From Cryptosporangium arvum DSM 44712 (lineage in GTDB: Bacteria > Actinomycetota > Actinomycetes > Mycobacteriales > Cryptosporangiaceae), in NCBI RefSeq assembly GCF_000585375.1, contig NZ_KK073874.1, positions 6,168,894 through 6,232,893 on the forward strand: a DNA stretch of 64,000 bases, written 5' to 3'. The notes beneath the pieces are model-generated. The model ran no database searches and was not told the DNA's origin. It saw nothing but the letters and a program-made list of their open reading frames with translations. Below are positions 39,575 through 48,062 of the stretch, piece after piece. Positions within the stretch are counted from its first letter, which is position 1; each line of letters starts with the position of its first letter. The translations under genes were made by a program, and so were the position numbers.

Positions 39575-41098
39575 TCAGCGCGCGGCCGACTCGCGGAGCG
39601 GCGCCTTCAGCACCTTGCCGGTGGCGTTGCGCGGCAACTCGTCCACGAAACGCACGCGCACCGGGACCTTGTACGTGGCCAGCCGCTCCCGGCACCACCC
39701 GACCAGCTCGTCCGGATCGGCGGCCGCGTCGCGTCCCAGGACGACGAACGCCACCCCGGCCTCGCCCCAGCGCTCGTGCGGCGCGCCGACCACCGCCGCC
39801 TGGGACACCGCCGGATGGGACTGGAGCACGTTCTCCACCTCGGCCGGGTACACGTTCTCGCCGCCGGAGATGTACATGTCCTTCCAGCGGTCGACGAGCA
39901 CGAGCCGGCCGTCGTCGGTGAGCGTCGCCGCGTCCCCGGTACGCAGCCAGCCGTCGGCGGTGAACGCCGCGGCCGTGGCGTCCGGAGCACGCCAGTAGCC
40001 CGACGTGACGAGCGGCCCGTCGATCTGCAGTTCGCCGGTCTCCCCGGGCGCGGCGGGCCGGTCGTCGAGCGTCCGGACCCGGCAGCGGGCGTAGAGCGCG
40101 GGAAGCCCGATCGTGCCGTTGGGGCCGGGCTCGCGCTGCGGGGTGGTCGCGACGACACACGCACCGGCCTCGGTGATCCCGTACACCGTCGTCAGCCGGA
40201 CACCACGCGCCGCCCACCCCCCGACCAGCGCCGAGGGAACCGGCGAACCCCCGACGACCGCGGTGAACGGACGCAGGACGACGTCGGAGAAGCCCGGTAC
40301 CTGCTCCATGAACTGGTAATGAGCGGGCACGCCGCAGAAGTGCGTCACGGGTGTGGCCGGGTCGGTGAGCAGCGCGAGCGTCCGGGCCGGATCGAACGTC
40401 CTGGCCACCACGACGGTGCCGCCCACATAGAGCGTCGGGTGGGCGAACAGGTTGAGGCCCGCGACGTGGAACGTGGGGAGCACGGTGAGGCAGCGCGACG
40501 ACGCGTCGACACGATGCGCGACGAGGATGCCCAGCAGGCTCGCCAGCCAGGCGCGGTGCGTGGCCTGCACGCCCTTCGGCCGGCCGGTCGTGCCGGAGGT
40601 GTAGAGGATCGTCCAGACCGCGTCGACGTCGACGGGGCCCGGCTCCCGGTCCGCGGGGGCGTCCGTGGTCGTGAGCGCCTCGTAGTCGTCGGGCTCGCCG
40701 TCCGCACTGGCCCAGACCACCCGGGCCGGGATCTCCAACCCGGACGCGACCTCCGCGGCCCAGCTCTCGTGGACCAGCACCGACGGCTCGGCGTCACGGC
40801 TGATCGCCGCCAGCTCGGGTGCGGTCAGGCGCCAGTTGAGCGGTACCGCGATCGCGCCCAGCACGGCGCAGGCGTAGAGCACCTCGAAGACGCGGGTGTC
40901 GCTGCGGGAGAGCACCGCGACCCGGTCACCGGCGCCCACCCCGTAGGCCTCGGCGAGCGACCGCGCCAGCGACCGGACCCGCGCGTCCAGCTCCGAGTAC
41001 GTGACCGCGCGATCTCGGTGCAGATCGACGAGCGCGGTGCGCGACGGCGTCCGCCGCGCGTGATGGGCGATCCAGGAGACGACGGTGTCCGCGACCAT
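39575..41098 (-). CDS. AMP-dependent acyl-CoA synthetase/ligase
   Basis: A 507-residue acyl-adenylate-forming enzyme. P-loop TILYTSGTTGRPKGVQATH near residue 160, VYGITEAGACV, then GWLRTGDAATLTDDGRLVLV and DRWKDMYISGGENVYPAEVE, with the catalytic Lys in NATGKVLKAPLRE near the end. It activates a carboxylic acid with ATP and joins it to CoA. The length and motifs fit medium-chain or aromatic acyl-CoA ligases; the acid is unknown. The start is ATG 41098. It stands alone on its strand. Confidence 0.9.
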   Translation of the reverse strand: MVADTVVSWIAHHARRTPSRTALVDLHRDRAVTYSELDARVRSLARSLAEAYGVGAGDRVAVLSRSDTRVFEVLYACAVLGAIAVPLNWRLTAPELAAISRDAEPSVLVHESWAAEVASGLEIPARVVWASADGEPDDYEALTTTDAPADREPGPVDVDAVWTILYTSGTTGRPKGVQATHRAWLASLLGILVAHRVDASSRCLTVLPTFHVAGLNLFAHPTLYVGGTVVVARTFDPARTLALLTDPATPVTHFCGVPAHYQFMEQVPGFSDVVLRPFTAVVGGSPVPSALVGGWAARGVRLTTVYGITEAGACVVATTPQREPGPNGTIGLPALYARCRVRTLDDRPAAPGETGELQIDGPLVTSGYWRAPDATAAAFTADGWLRTGDAATLTDDGRLVLVDRWKDMYISGGENVYPAEVENVLQSHPAVSQAAVVGAPHERWGEAGVAFVVLGRDAAADPDELVGWCRERLATYKVPVRVRFVDELPRNATGKVLKAPLRESAAR

Positions 41099-41146
41099 TG
41101 CTCCACTGTGGGCTCTCCCGGTGGCGCCGCGGGCTATTCTGAGCAC

Positions 41147-41254
41147 ATGAAGCCCGTATCCGCCGGCTCCACGACCCTGCTGGAGCGCGTGCTCTGGTAC
41201 CTGCCGATCCTGACCGTGCTCGCGGTTCTCGTCGGCGCGAGTCAGCTGAGTTAG
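41147..41254 (+). CDS. Small single-helix membrane peptide (35 aa)
   Basis: An ATG-to-TAG frame of 36 codons reads MKPVSAGSTTLLERVLW then YLPILTVLAVLVGASQLS. The second half is one clean membrane helix after an Arg-containing head, a typical layout of a regulatory or structural micropeptide. It begins 48 bp upstream-divergent of the acyl-CoA synthetase start and lies before an ECF sigma gene. Only a weak ribosome site (GAG at 41141) is seen. Function unknown. Confidence 0.5.
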   Translation: MKPVSAGSTTLLERVLWYLPILTVLAVLVGASQLS

Positions 41255-41314
41255 CGACCCCGGCTCGCCCGGCGCCCCGCCGACCGGGGCCCGGGCCTGG
41301 CAGACTGGGGTGGC

Positions 41315-42250
41315 ATGTCCTTGTCCACCGCGGAGTCGGATGCCGAACTGGCGCGCGCGGCCCGGCACGGGGACACCGCGGCGTTCGCGATCGTCACCGA
41401 GCGGCATCGCGCGGCGCTGCGGGCCACCGCGATCTCCCTGCTCGGCTACGTCGACGAGGTCGACGACGCGGTGCAGGACGCGGTGCTCACCGCGTTCCGC
41501 CGGTTGCCCGAGCTCCGCGACCCCGAGGCGATCGGCCCCTGGCTGAAGGCGATCGTGCGCAACGTCTGCCGGATGCAGTTGCGCGCACGCACCCCGCTGC
41601 CGGTGGCCGATCCGGAACTCCTGCTCCCGCCCGCGAGCGAACCGCGGCCGGACGAGGCGCTGGACCGCGCCGGTTCACGGGACTGGGTGTGGCACGCGGT
41701 CGCGCACCTGTCCGAACCGATCCGTGAGGTCGTGCTGCTGCGGTACTTCAGCCGCTTCTCGTCCTACGAGCAGATCGCGCAGCTCTGCGACATCCCCCTC
41801 GACACGGTGGGCAGCCGGCTGCGCGACGGGCGCCGAGCCCTGGCCCGGGCACTGCGTGAGACCGCGGGCGACGCCTACCGCGACGCCGACGCCGACGCCG
41901 CCGCGCACCGCCTCCGGGCCCGTGAGCACTTCGCGGCGATCGAGACCGACGGGTACGACCGGGTGCTCCGGGACTGGTTCCGCCCGGACGCCTCGATCGT
42001 CGTCCAGGGCAGCATCGTCGGCGACCGGTCGATGATGCGGCCGATGATCGACTTCACCGTGCAGGCCGGCGTCGTCACCCGGTTGCACGACGCGGTCGGC
42101 AGCAGCGGGGTGCTGGTCTGGGAGGGCGACTTCCTCAACCCGCCGTCCGACCCGGAGCACTGCCCGCCGACGTTCGCCTGGCTCCTGCGGATGCGCGAAG
42201 GCCGGGTCGCGCAGCTCGGGCTCGCCTACGGAACGAGCCGCAGCGGCTGA
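41315..42250 (+). CDS. ECF-type sigma factor with SnoaL-like C-terminal domain
   Basis: A 311-residue sigma factor. Region 2 is FAIVTERHRAALRATAISLL then VDDAVQDAVLTAFRRLPEL; region 4 is HLSEPIREVVLLRYFSRFSS then PLDTVGSRLRDGRRALARAL. The last 120 residues (HFAAIETDGYDRVLRDWF, DFLNPPSDPEHCPPTFAWLL) look like a SnoaL/NTF2 fold, as in SigJ-like ECF groups where the tail controls activity instead of an anti-sigma factor. No anti-sigma gene is adjacent, which fits. The start is ATG 41315. Confidence 0.87.
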   Translation: MSLSTAESDAELARAARHGDTAAFAIVTERHRAALRATAISLLGYVDEVDDAVQDAVLTAFRRLPELRDPEAIGPWLKAIVRNVCRMQLRARTPLPVADPELLLPPASEPRPDEALDRAGSRDWVWHAVAHLSEPIREVVLLRYFSRFSSYEQIAQLCDIPLDTVGSRLRDGRRALARALRETAGDAYRDADADAAAHRLRAREHFAAIETDGYDRVLRDWFRPDASIVVQGSIVGDRSMMRPMIDFTVQAGVVTRLHDAVGSSGVLVWEGDFLNPPSDPEHCPPTFAWLLRMREGRVAQLGLAYGTSRSG

Positions 42251-42297
42251 GACGTAGGTCACCCGGGATCGCGCGCAGAAATCCCCGGCGATCCGCA

Positions 42298-42337
42298 TCT
42301 CGTCCCCGGCGGCCCGAGAACCGGGCCGGAGACGAGA
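42298..42337 (+). other. RNA hairpin abutting the ribosome site of the flavoenzyme gene
   Basis: The arms TCTCGTCCCCGGCGGCCCG (42298-42316) and CGGGCCGGAGACGAGA (42322-42337) pair over 14-16 bp with a small bulge and a five-base loop. There is no T-run, so a plain terminator is less likely. The GAGAGAGAG ribosome site of the next gene begins inside the right arm, which could limit its translation. Confidence 0.5.
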
Positions 42338-42349
42338 GAGAGAACGACC

Positions 42350-43471
42350 GTGTCGATCGACGAACTGCCCGAGCTGCTGCGCCCGGCCATCGAGAAGTAC
42401 CGTGACGCCGCCGAGGACCAGGGCCGCGTCGCCCCGGAACTGGTGGACGAGCTGCGTGACCGGGGAGCCTTCCGGCTGTTCACGCCGGTCGAGCGGGGCG
42501 GCCACGAGGCGCGGACCGCCGCCGTACTGGACTTCTACACGCGGGTGGCGCGCATCGACGGCCCGACCGCCTGGCTGCTCTGGAACTTCAACGTCGGGTT
42601 CGTCGCGGGCTGGCTCCCCGAGGAGGGCACCGCGCGGATCTGGGGCGACGGGCCGGACCCGCTGATCGCCAACTCGGGGCAACCGGGGCTGCTCACGCCG
42701 GTCGACGGGGGCTACCGGCTCGCCGGACGCTGGAAGATCGTGAGCGGGGCGCACGTCGCCGAGTGGTTCCTGCTGGCCGGGGCCGATCCGTCGGCCGGAC
42801 CGGGCTTCGCCGGGCTGCGCTTCTGCGCCGTGCCGCGCGGTGACGTGTCGGTGCTCGAGACCTGGGACGTCGTCGGCATGCGTGCCTCGGACAGCAACAC
42901 GGTCGTGGCCGACGACGTCTTCGTGCCGGACACCCTGACGGCCGGCCTGTTCGCGCCGAACCGGATCGACCGGCCCGCCTACCGGCTGCCGGCGATCAAC
43001 CTGCTGTTCCCGGGCTGCGCGGCCGTGCTCATCGGCATGGCGCGGGCCGCGATCGACGAGGTGATCACGATCGCCCCGGGCAAGAAGGGCTTCGACGGGG
43101 TGTCGCTGGCCGAGAAGGACCACGTGACGATCGCGGTGGGCCGCGCGCTCTCCCAGGTGGCCGCGGCCCGGGGGCTGCTGCTGGAGACCCAGGGCGAGCT
43201 CGACCGCACGGTGGCCGCGGGCGCGGAGACCACCGAGGAGCAGCGCGCCGCGGTCCGCGGAGCCATCTGCCACGTCACCGAGACCAGCCGCGCGGTGCTG
43301 GGGGCGATGTACGAGCTCGGAAGCTCGGAACCGCTGTACCGGGAGAGCCGGCTCGGCCGGATCTTCCGGGACGGCATGGCCGCGGCGCAGTCCGCGAACC
43401 TGTCGACGACGCAGTGGACGATCCCCGGGCGGATCGCGGTGGGACAGCCGTCGGGGTGGCCGTTCGTCTGA
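42350..43471 (+). CDS. Acyl-CoA-dehydrogenase-like flavin monooxygenase (HsaA/DszC-like)
   Basis: A 373-residue protein of the acyl-CoA dehydrogenase fold. Seen: PELVDELRDRGAFRLFTPVE at the N-terminus, GPTAWLLWNFNVG, GGYRLAGRWKIVSGAHVAEW in the middle beta domain and ETWDVVGMRASDSNTVVADD. The usual catalytic Glu of true dehydrogenases is not evident; the pattern matches group D flavin monooxygenases that use reduced FMN/FAD supplied by a separate reductase. No reductase gene is nearby. The start is GTG 42350 after GAGAGAGAGAA. Confidence 0.82.
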   Translation: MSIDELPELLRPAIEKYRDAAEDQGRVAPELVDELRDRGAFRLFTPVERGGHEARTAAVLDFYTRVARIDGPTAWLLWNFNVGFVAGWLPEEGTARIWGDGPDPLIANSGQPGLLTPVDGGYRLAGRWKIVSGAHVAEWFLLAGADPSAGPGFAGLRFCAVPRGDVSVLETWDVVGMRASDSNTVVADDVFVPDTLTAGLFAPNRIDRPAYRLPAINLLFPGCAAVLIGMARAAIDEVITIAPGKKGFDGVSLAEKDHVTIAVGRALSQVAAARGLLLETQGELDRTVAAGAETTEEQRAAVRGAICHVTETSRAVLGAMYELGSSEPLYRESRLGRIFRDGMAAAQSANLSTTQWTIPGRIAVGQPSGWPFV

Positions 43472-43483
43472 GGCCTCGATCGG

Positions 43484-43870
43484 TCAGCGGACCAGGCGCC
43501 GCAGGGCCCAGCGCGCCACCGGGAGGTAGGCCAGGACCACCGCGGCCGGTCCGTCGACGAGCAGGCCGGTGCGGGTGCCGGTGGCGGTCGGCTCGACGGT
43601 GTGGTGCAGGGTCAGCCGCACCCCGGCGGTGGACGCCGTCCACGACCAGGAACGCCGCGGGCCGGTCGGGTCGACGTCGAGGATCCGGAACCGCACCGGG
43701 AGCCGGGCGGGGCCGCGGACCGTGCCACCGGCGCCGGGGGTGATCCGCTCGGCCGCGTACTCGACCGAGCGGATCTGGGGTGACCACTCCGGCCACCGGC
43801 CCGGACGCGCGTAGCGGTCCCAGACCTCGTCGGGGTGACCAGGTCCGTCGACGTCGATCCGGTGTCGCAT
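43484..43870 (-). CDS. SRPBCC-family protein (polyketide cyclase/dehydrase-like)
   Basis: A 128-residue START-like protein. It opens with RIDVDGPGHPDEVWDRYARP then WPEWSPQIRSVEYA, and holds FRILDVDPTGPRRSWSW and LTLHHTVEP, the helix-grip pattern of SRPBCC proteins. These bind a hydrophobic ligand; a few act as cyclases. No partner is evident. It is convergent with the flavoenzyme gene and 4 bp beyond the GntR gene end, so it may share the latter's transcript. Confidence 0.8.
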   Translation of the reverse strand: MRHRIDVDGPGHPDEVWDRYARPGRWPEWSPQIRSVEYAAERITPGAGGTVRGPARLPVRFRILDVDPTGPRRSWSWTASTAGVRLTLHHTVEPTATGTRTGLLVDGPAAVVLAYLPVARWALRRLVR

Positions 43871-43874
43871 GCCC

Positions 43875-44261
43875 TCATCCTGGACCGGATCGGGCGGCCC
43901 GGCGCACCGCGGCGAGCAGCGCGTCGTCGTCCGCGCCGAGCCGGCGCGCGGCGGCGACGTACCCGGCCGCGGAGATCGCCAGGAGCTCGTCGCGCTCCGC
44001 CGGGGTGCTGGACACCGGGGCCTCGGCGACGCGGGTGCCCCCGCCGCGGCGCGAGGCCACCAGCCCGGCGGTCTCCAGCTCCCGGTAGGCGCGGGCGACC
44101 GTGCCGGTGGCCAGGCCGAGGTCCGACGCGAGCTGGCGCACCGGAGGCAGCCGGGTTCCCGGGCCGAGCACGCCGTGCCGGATCAGGTCGGCGAGCTGGC
44201 GGCGGATCTGCTCGTACGGAGGGACCGGATCGGTCGTGTCGACGGTGAGCCGCTCGATCAC
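43875..44261 (-). CDS. GntR-family regulator, YtrA type
   Basis: A 128-residue regulator. The winged helix is PPYEQIRRQLADLIRHGVL then LPPVRQLASDLGLATGTVAR and YRELETAGLVASRRGGGTRV. There is only a short tail (about 50 residues) instead of a full ligand domain, which marks the YtrA subfamily. GTG 44261 overlaps the membrane-protein stop (GTGA). It probably binds the nested dyad at 45070-45123 in front of that membrane-protein gene. Confidence 0.88.
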   Translation of the reverse strand: MIERLTVDTTDPVPPYEQIRRQLADLIRHGVLGPGTRLPPVRQLASDLGLATGTVARAYRELETAGLVASRRGGGTRVAEAPVSSTPAERDELLAISAAGYVAAARRLGADDDALLAAVRRAARSGPG

Positions 44262-45061
44262 GGGCGCCCGCGGCGGGGTGCGCCGAGCGTCGCCACGAAG
44301 ACGCCGGTGGCCACGGCCGCGACGGCGGCGACCGCGACGCCCGCCCAGCCTACGGCGGACAGCCCGGCCGGGGCGCACGGCTGGCCGGCGAGCGAGAACA
44401 CCCGGCCCGCGGCGATCAGCGTGGTACCGGCCAGCGGGGCGGCGACGAGCACCCCGACCGCGGCGGTGACCGCGCCGGCCGACGCGGCGCGCACCCGGTC
44501 GTCGGCGCCCCGGTCGTCGGGGTGCGCACCGGGGCGGGGACGGCGCACGAGGCGACGCAACGCGACGACGGCGAGGAGGAGCCCGGCGTGAACGACGACG
44601 GCGATCGGGACCGCGTAGAAGAGACCCGGCCACGGTGAAACCGACGCCGAGACGTCACCGCAGCTCAGCGTGAGCGCGCGCCCCGGGCGGCCCTGGTCGT
44701 CGGCGCTCCCGACCGCGCTCGCGAGGAGCAGCACGACGTCGAGCGTCACCCACGCCGCGGCCACGACCCTCGTCGTCCGCGGCGGCAGGTACGACCGGAC
44801 CCGGCGCACCTCGAGCGTGGCCGTGCGGACGGCCGGGAGCGGCCCGACCGCGATCAGCTCGCCCACCAGGACGCCCGCGAGCAGGCAGATCGCGAACGCC
44901 GGGGCGGCGAGCGCCAGGCCAAGCCCCAGCCAGGACGCCGGGGCGTTCGCGAGCGCGACGGCGGCCACGAGACCGAGGACCAGCCCGCCGATCCGGCCGG
45001 CCACCACCCGGCGGGCGGTGCGGCCGACCGCGTCCGGGGAGTCGAGTAACGGCGTGACCAT
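44258..45061 (-). CDS. Multi-pass membrane protein partnered with GntR regulator
   Basis: A 267-residue protein with about six hydrophobic helices, for example GGLVLGLVAAVALANAP and LLASAVGSADDQG-flanked segments; the middle helix region is LFYAVPIAVVVHAGLLLAV. I recognise no family signature. YtrA-type regulators usually govern ABC-2 exporters, but no ATPase is present here. ATG 45061 follows GGAGACCG; the longer reading to 45100 would start inside the operator. It is co-translated with the GntR regulator. Confidence 0.7.
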   Translation of the reverse strand: MVTPLLDSPDAVGRTARRVVAGRIGGLVLGLVAAVALANAPASWLGLGLALAAPAFAICLLAGVLVGELIAVGPLPAVRTATLEVRRVRSYLPPRTTRVVAAAWVTLDVVLLLASAVGSADDQGRPGRALTLSCGDVSASVSPWPGLFYAVPIAVVVHAGLLLAVVALRRLVRRPRPGAHPDDRGADDRVRAASAGAVTAAVGVLVAAPLAGTTLIAAGRVFSLAGQPCAPAGLSAVGWAGVAVAAVAAVATGVFVATLGAPRRGRP

Positions 45062-45069
45062 CGGTCTCC

Positions 45070-45123
45070 TTGTATCGCGCACTTGACACAAGTAGAGCAT
45101 CTTGTGTCAAGGCTTCGATACAA
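45070..45123. promoter_or_regulatory. 54-bp nested dyad operator, also 3' end of the DUF418 gene
   Basis: Two perfect inverted repeats share one centre: inner CTTGACACAAG (45082-45092) with CTTGTGTCAAG (45101-45111), and outer TTGTATCG (45070-45077) with CGATACAA (45116-45123). Each is separated from its inner partner by exactly 4 bp. The inner arms contain a -35-like TTGACA on both strands. The DUF418 stop (45107-45109) lies within it, so the same DNA is operator, promoter part and coding end, and its RNA would fold into a hairpin. Confidence 0.8.
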
Positions 45124-46300
45124 ATCCGTAGGTGATGCGCCGGAGGAGCACCTCGAACGGCCCGGGCGTCCCGCGCCGCCGCATCGCGTCCGCCGTCACC
45201 ACCGTGACCAGCCAGGTCGACGCCGCGAGCAGCGCCGTGCCGGCGACGGTGAGCGTTCCGGAGAGGTCGAGCAGGAACGGCGTGAACGTCACGGTCCAGA
45301 CCACCGACTGCGCCAGGTAGCACGTCATCGACCGCTGGCCGGTGGCGGCGATCGCCTCGACCACCGGCCCGTGGCGATCCGCGAACCGCAGGGCCACGAG
45401 CGAGAGCAGCGCGGCGTAGCCGCAGCCGCCCAGGACGCCGGTCGCGTCGTGGAGCGGGCCGATCAACTCCAGCGCTCCCCGGGCGGGCGGATCGACCACC
45501 CCGGCCAGCACGAGCGCGATCGGCTGGGCACCGGCCACCGCGACGGCCGGCCCACCGACCGCCGTGACACGCAGCAGGGTGCGGTGGCGCTCCGGCTGCT
45601 CCAGGATCCGGCGGCGCCCGGCCCACAGCCCGAGCGCGAACGGGCACAGGAACCCGATCGGGCCGAGCGACGCCACGAGGACCGAGACCGGCGGCCGTGC
45701 GACGAGCATCGACCGGAGATCCGGGGGCAGCATCTCGACGCCCGGCGGGTCGGTGCTTATCGTCATCGAGTCACCGCCCGGTAACGCGCCGAGCGCGAAG
45801 AAGAGGCCGGCCAGCACGAGCAGCCGCCGGTCCGGCCAGCGCACCAGCCATGCCCCGACCAGCAGCAGCACCCCGTAGGCAGCGAGGATGTCGCCGACGT
45901 AGAGCAGCACGGCGTGCAGGAACCCGACGCCGATCAACCCCAGGCCGCGCCGCCACAGCAGCCGGCGCACCCCGCGGGCGCCCCGCGCGGCCTGCCGGGC
46001 CGCGATCCGGGCCACGCCGTACCCGAACAACAAGCCGAAGAGCGGGAACGCCCGACCGTCGACGAACGTCGTGAGTAGCCAGACGACCGCGGCGTCGAGC
46101 TCCGAGCCCCCGGTGGGGTAACCGCCGAGCACCGACGGGCCACGCAGGAAGTAGTGCGAGTTGGCCAGCGCGATGCACAGCAGCATGGCGCCGCGGGCGA
46201 GATCCGGGCCGAGGGCCCTGGCCCCGACCGGCACCGGGCCGAGACTCCTGGTGTCCGGGTGCGGGCTCCTGCTGTCCGGTACGGGTTCGGGCGAGGTCAT
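45107..46300 (-). CDS. DUF418-domain membrane protein (YeiB-like)
   Basis: A 397-residue protein with about ten membrane helices. Seen: LARGAMLLCIALANSHYFLRG near the N-terminus (shown here to ALANSHYF), TFVDGRAFPLFGLLFGYGVA and, near the end, GQRSMTCYLAQSVVW, which are typical of DUF418/YeiB proteins of the acyltransferase-3-like superfamily. Their function is unclear. I start at ATG 46300 (MTSPEPVPDSRS). Its final codons lie in the nested dyad that controls the next gene. Confidence 0.83.
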   Translation of the reverse strand: MTSPEPVPDSRSPHPDTRSLGPVPVGARALGPDLARGAMLLCIALANSHYFLRGPSVLGGYPTGGSELDAAVVWLLTTFVDGRAFPLFGLLFGYGVARIAARQAARGARGVRRLLWRRGLGLIGVGFLHAVLLYVGDILAAYGVLLLVGAWLVRWPDRRLLVLAGLFFALGALPGGDSMTISTDPPGVEMLPPDLRSMLVARPPVSVLVASLGPIGFLCPFALGLWAGRRRILEQPERHRTLLRVTAVGGPAVAVAGAQPIALVLAGVVDPPARGALELIGPLHDATGVLGGCGYAALLSLVALRFADRHGPVVEAIAATGQRSMTCYLAQSVVWTVTFTPFLLDLSGTLTVAGTALLAASTWLVTVVTADAMRRRGTPGPFEVLLRRITYGFVSKP

Positions 46301-46405
46301 GGTTTCAGGCAAGCCGGTGGGCGGCACCTCGCTCAGCGGGCTTTCGTCGCTCCGTCGTCGACAAAGGTCGCGGGGGTGTCGCAACCACCCGCCGGCCGAC
46401 CCCCG

Positions 46406-46951
46406 TCAGATGCGGGCTCGCCACTCGTCGGCGAGCTGACCGTAGATCATCTCGTCGGTACGGCGGCCCAGGTACCAGGCCGCGCCGCGTAACCGGCCCT
46501 CTTCGACGAAGCCGCAGGCCAGCGCGGTGGCCCGCATCGCGTCGTTGACGTCGAGCGTGTCGATCTGGAGCCGCTCGAGCCCGTGGAACACGAAACCGAA
46601 CCGGCAGATCACGTCGATCGCGTCCCGCCCGACGCCCTGCCCCCGCGCGGACGCGAGCAGCCCGATGCCGATGTGGGCGGTCCGGTTGAACTGGTCGATG
46701 CCCCAGAGCCCCACACGGCCGATCGCCACGCCGCTCTCGTCGTCGAGCCGCTGGACGGCGAAGAAGGCGGACCCCGGCCTGGGCTCGGCCTCCCGCTTGT
46801 CGTGCTCGGCCAGCCGGCCGGCCAGGCTCTCCGGCCGGAACGGATGGTCGTCGGCGAGCGCGGAGTTCTCGGCGTCCGCGTCCATCTCGTACAACGCCTC
46901 GACGTCGTCCCGGCGCAGCGCCCGCAGACCGATCACGCGTCCAGTCAGCAT
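46406..46951 (-). CDS. GNAT-family N-acetyltransferase (RimJ/RimL-like)
   Basis: A 181-residue acetyltransferase. The acetyl-CoA loop is ASARGQGVGRDAIDVICRFG, preceded by AHIGIGLL, and followed by LERLQIDTLDVNDAMRATAL, the pattern of the RimJ/RimL group that acetylates protein N-termini or drugs. The acceptor is unknown. Start at 46951 (MLTGRVIGLRALRRDD). No operon partner. Confidence 0.88.
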   Translation of the reverse strand: MLTGRVIGLRALRRDDVEALYEMDADAENSALADDHPFRPESLAGRLAEHDKREAEPRPGSAFFAVQRLDDESGVAIGRVGLWGIDQFNRTAHIGIGLLASARGQGVGRDAIDVICRFGFVFHGLERLQIDTLDVNDAMRATALACGFVEEGRLRGAAWYLGRRTDEMIYGQLADEWRARI

Positions 46952-47086
46952 CGATCCATCGAATCAGCTACCGGCCCTGCGGAGAAACGACTTTCCGACG
47001 GGCGCGTGGCGACGACCTCGGCCCCGCCGGCCGCAGCCGTCCCGGTTGCGGTGCGCGCGTCGGCGGTGGCGTGGCACGGTGGTCAC

Positions 47087-47985
47087 GTGACGCTCTCCGT
47101 GCTCGTCGTCAAGCTGTACGAGCTGTTCCTGGCGACGACCGGCCGGCCGAGCACACGCGTCACGGTGCTGTCCGACCAGCTGCGGACGCTGCGGGTGATC
47201 GAGACCGGGCCGGCTTCAGCACCTCGGTCGACCGGCTGACGCTGCGCGAGATCCTCGTCCGAGGGTTGCGTGACGTCCGCTTCGGCGCGACCTGCACCGG
47301 CTACGAGACCCTCCCCGACCGGCGGATCCGCGCGCGGTTCGCGGACGGCGGCACCGCCGAAGGCGACGTGCTGGTCGGCGCCGACGGCATCGGCTCGGTC
47401 GTCCGGCGCCAGTACCTCCCGCACGCCGCGATCGTCGACACCGGCACCCGCTGCGTCTACGGCCGCACCCCGCTGACGCGGGTGGGGGCGGACCTGCCCG
47501 CGCCGCTCCGGGACGGCTTCTGCCCGGTCACCGACCGGCGCGGTCGCGGCCTGGCCCTCGGCGTCGTCGAGTTCCGGTCGAAGCCCTCCGACGCCGGGCT
47601 CACCGCGGACGAGGACTACGTCATGTGGAGCCTCTCCGTCCCCTCGGGCGTCCTGGGTTCCGACGAGTCGCTGTTCGCCCAGCCGCCGGACGCCCTGCGC
47701 GCGCTCGTCGCCGACGTGATCCGCGGCTGGCACCCGGTGCTACGTCGTTTGATCGACGTGGCCATGCCCGCGGCGACGTTCGCGCTCCCGATCCGTTCCT
47801 CGGTCCCGATCGAGCGCTGGCCCCCGAGCCCGGTCACGCTCATCGGCGACGCGATCCACGCGATGCCTCCGTCACAGGGCTCCGGCGCGAACCTCGCCCT
47901 GTTCGACGCGGCGAAGCTCGTCACACATCTGACCGGCGGCGGTGACCGGGCCGCACCGGTCGGCGACGCGTCCGTCGACCCCGCC
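47087..47985 (+). pseudogene. Decayed FAD-dependent monooxygenase
   Basis: Two frames are needed to read this gene. Frame one (47087-47239) gives VLSDQLRTLRVIETG; a frameshift near 47205-47215 leads to frame two with FSTSVDRLTLREILVRGL, VLVGADGIGSVVRRQYLP and the FAD block VTLIGDAIHAMPPSQGSGAN. The N-terminal GxGxxG region and the last 50 or so residues are absent. This looks like a relic of a PHBH-type hydroxylase, cut at its 3' end by the LacI promoter region. Confidence 0.75.
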
Positions 47986-47992
47986 GCTATAC

Positions 47993-48010
47993 TGCAACCG
48001 CTTGCTGCAA
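47993..48010. promoter_or_regulatory. LacI-family operator upstream of the regulator gene
   Basis: On the minus strand this reads GCAA-GCGG-TTGC at its core, a LacI-type palindrome with central CG. CCGCTTGCTGCAA (47998-48010) is identical, inverted, to TTGCAGCAAGCGG at 49934-49946 in front of the GH4 operon. The LacI regulator probably binds both. Confidence 0.65.
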
Positions 48011-48062
48011 CTCTGCCCAGCGATGCCTTCTCCGCTGCAGCGGTCACCTCTCGAGGAGTAGG

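Noticed and set aside
45082-45111. The inner dyad as a plain Rho-independent terminator only
   Set aside because: No T-run follows on either side, and the outer arms with matching spacers fit a protein-binding site better, though a double role remains possible.
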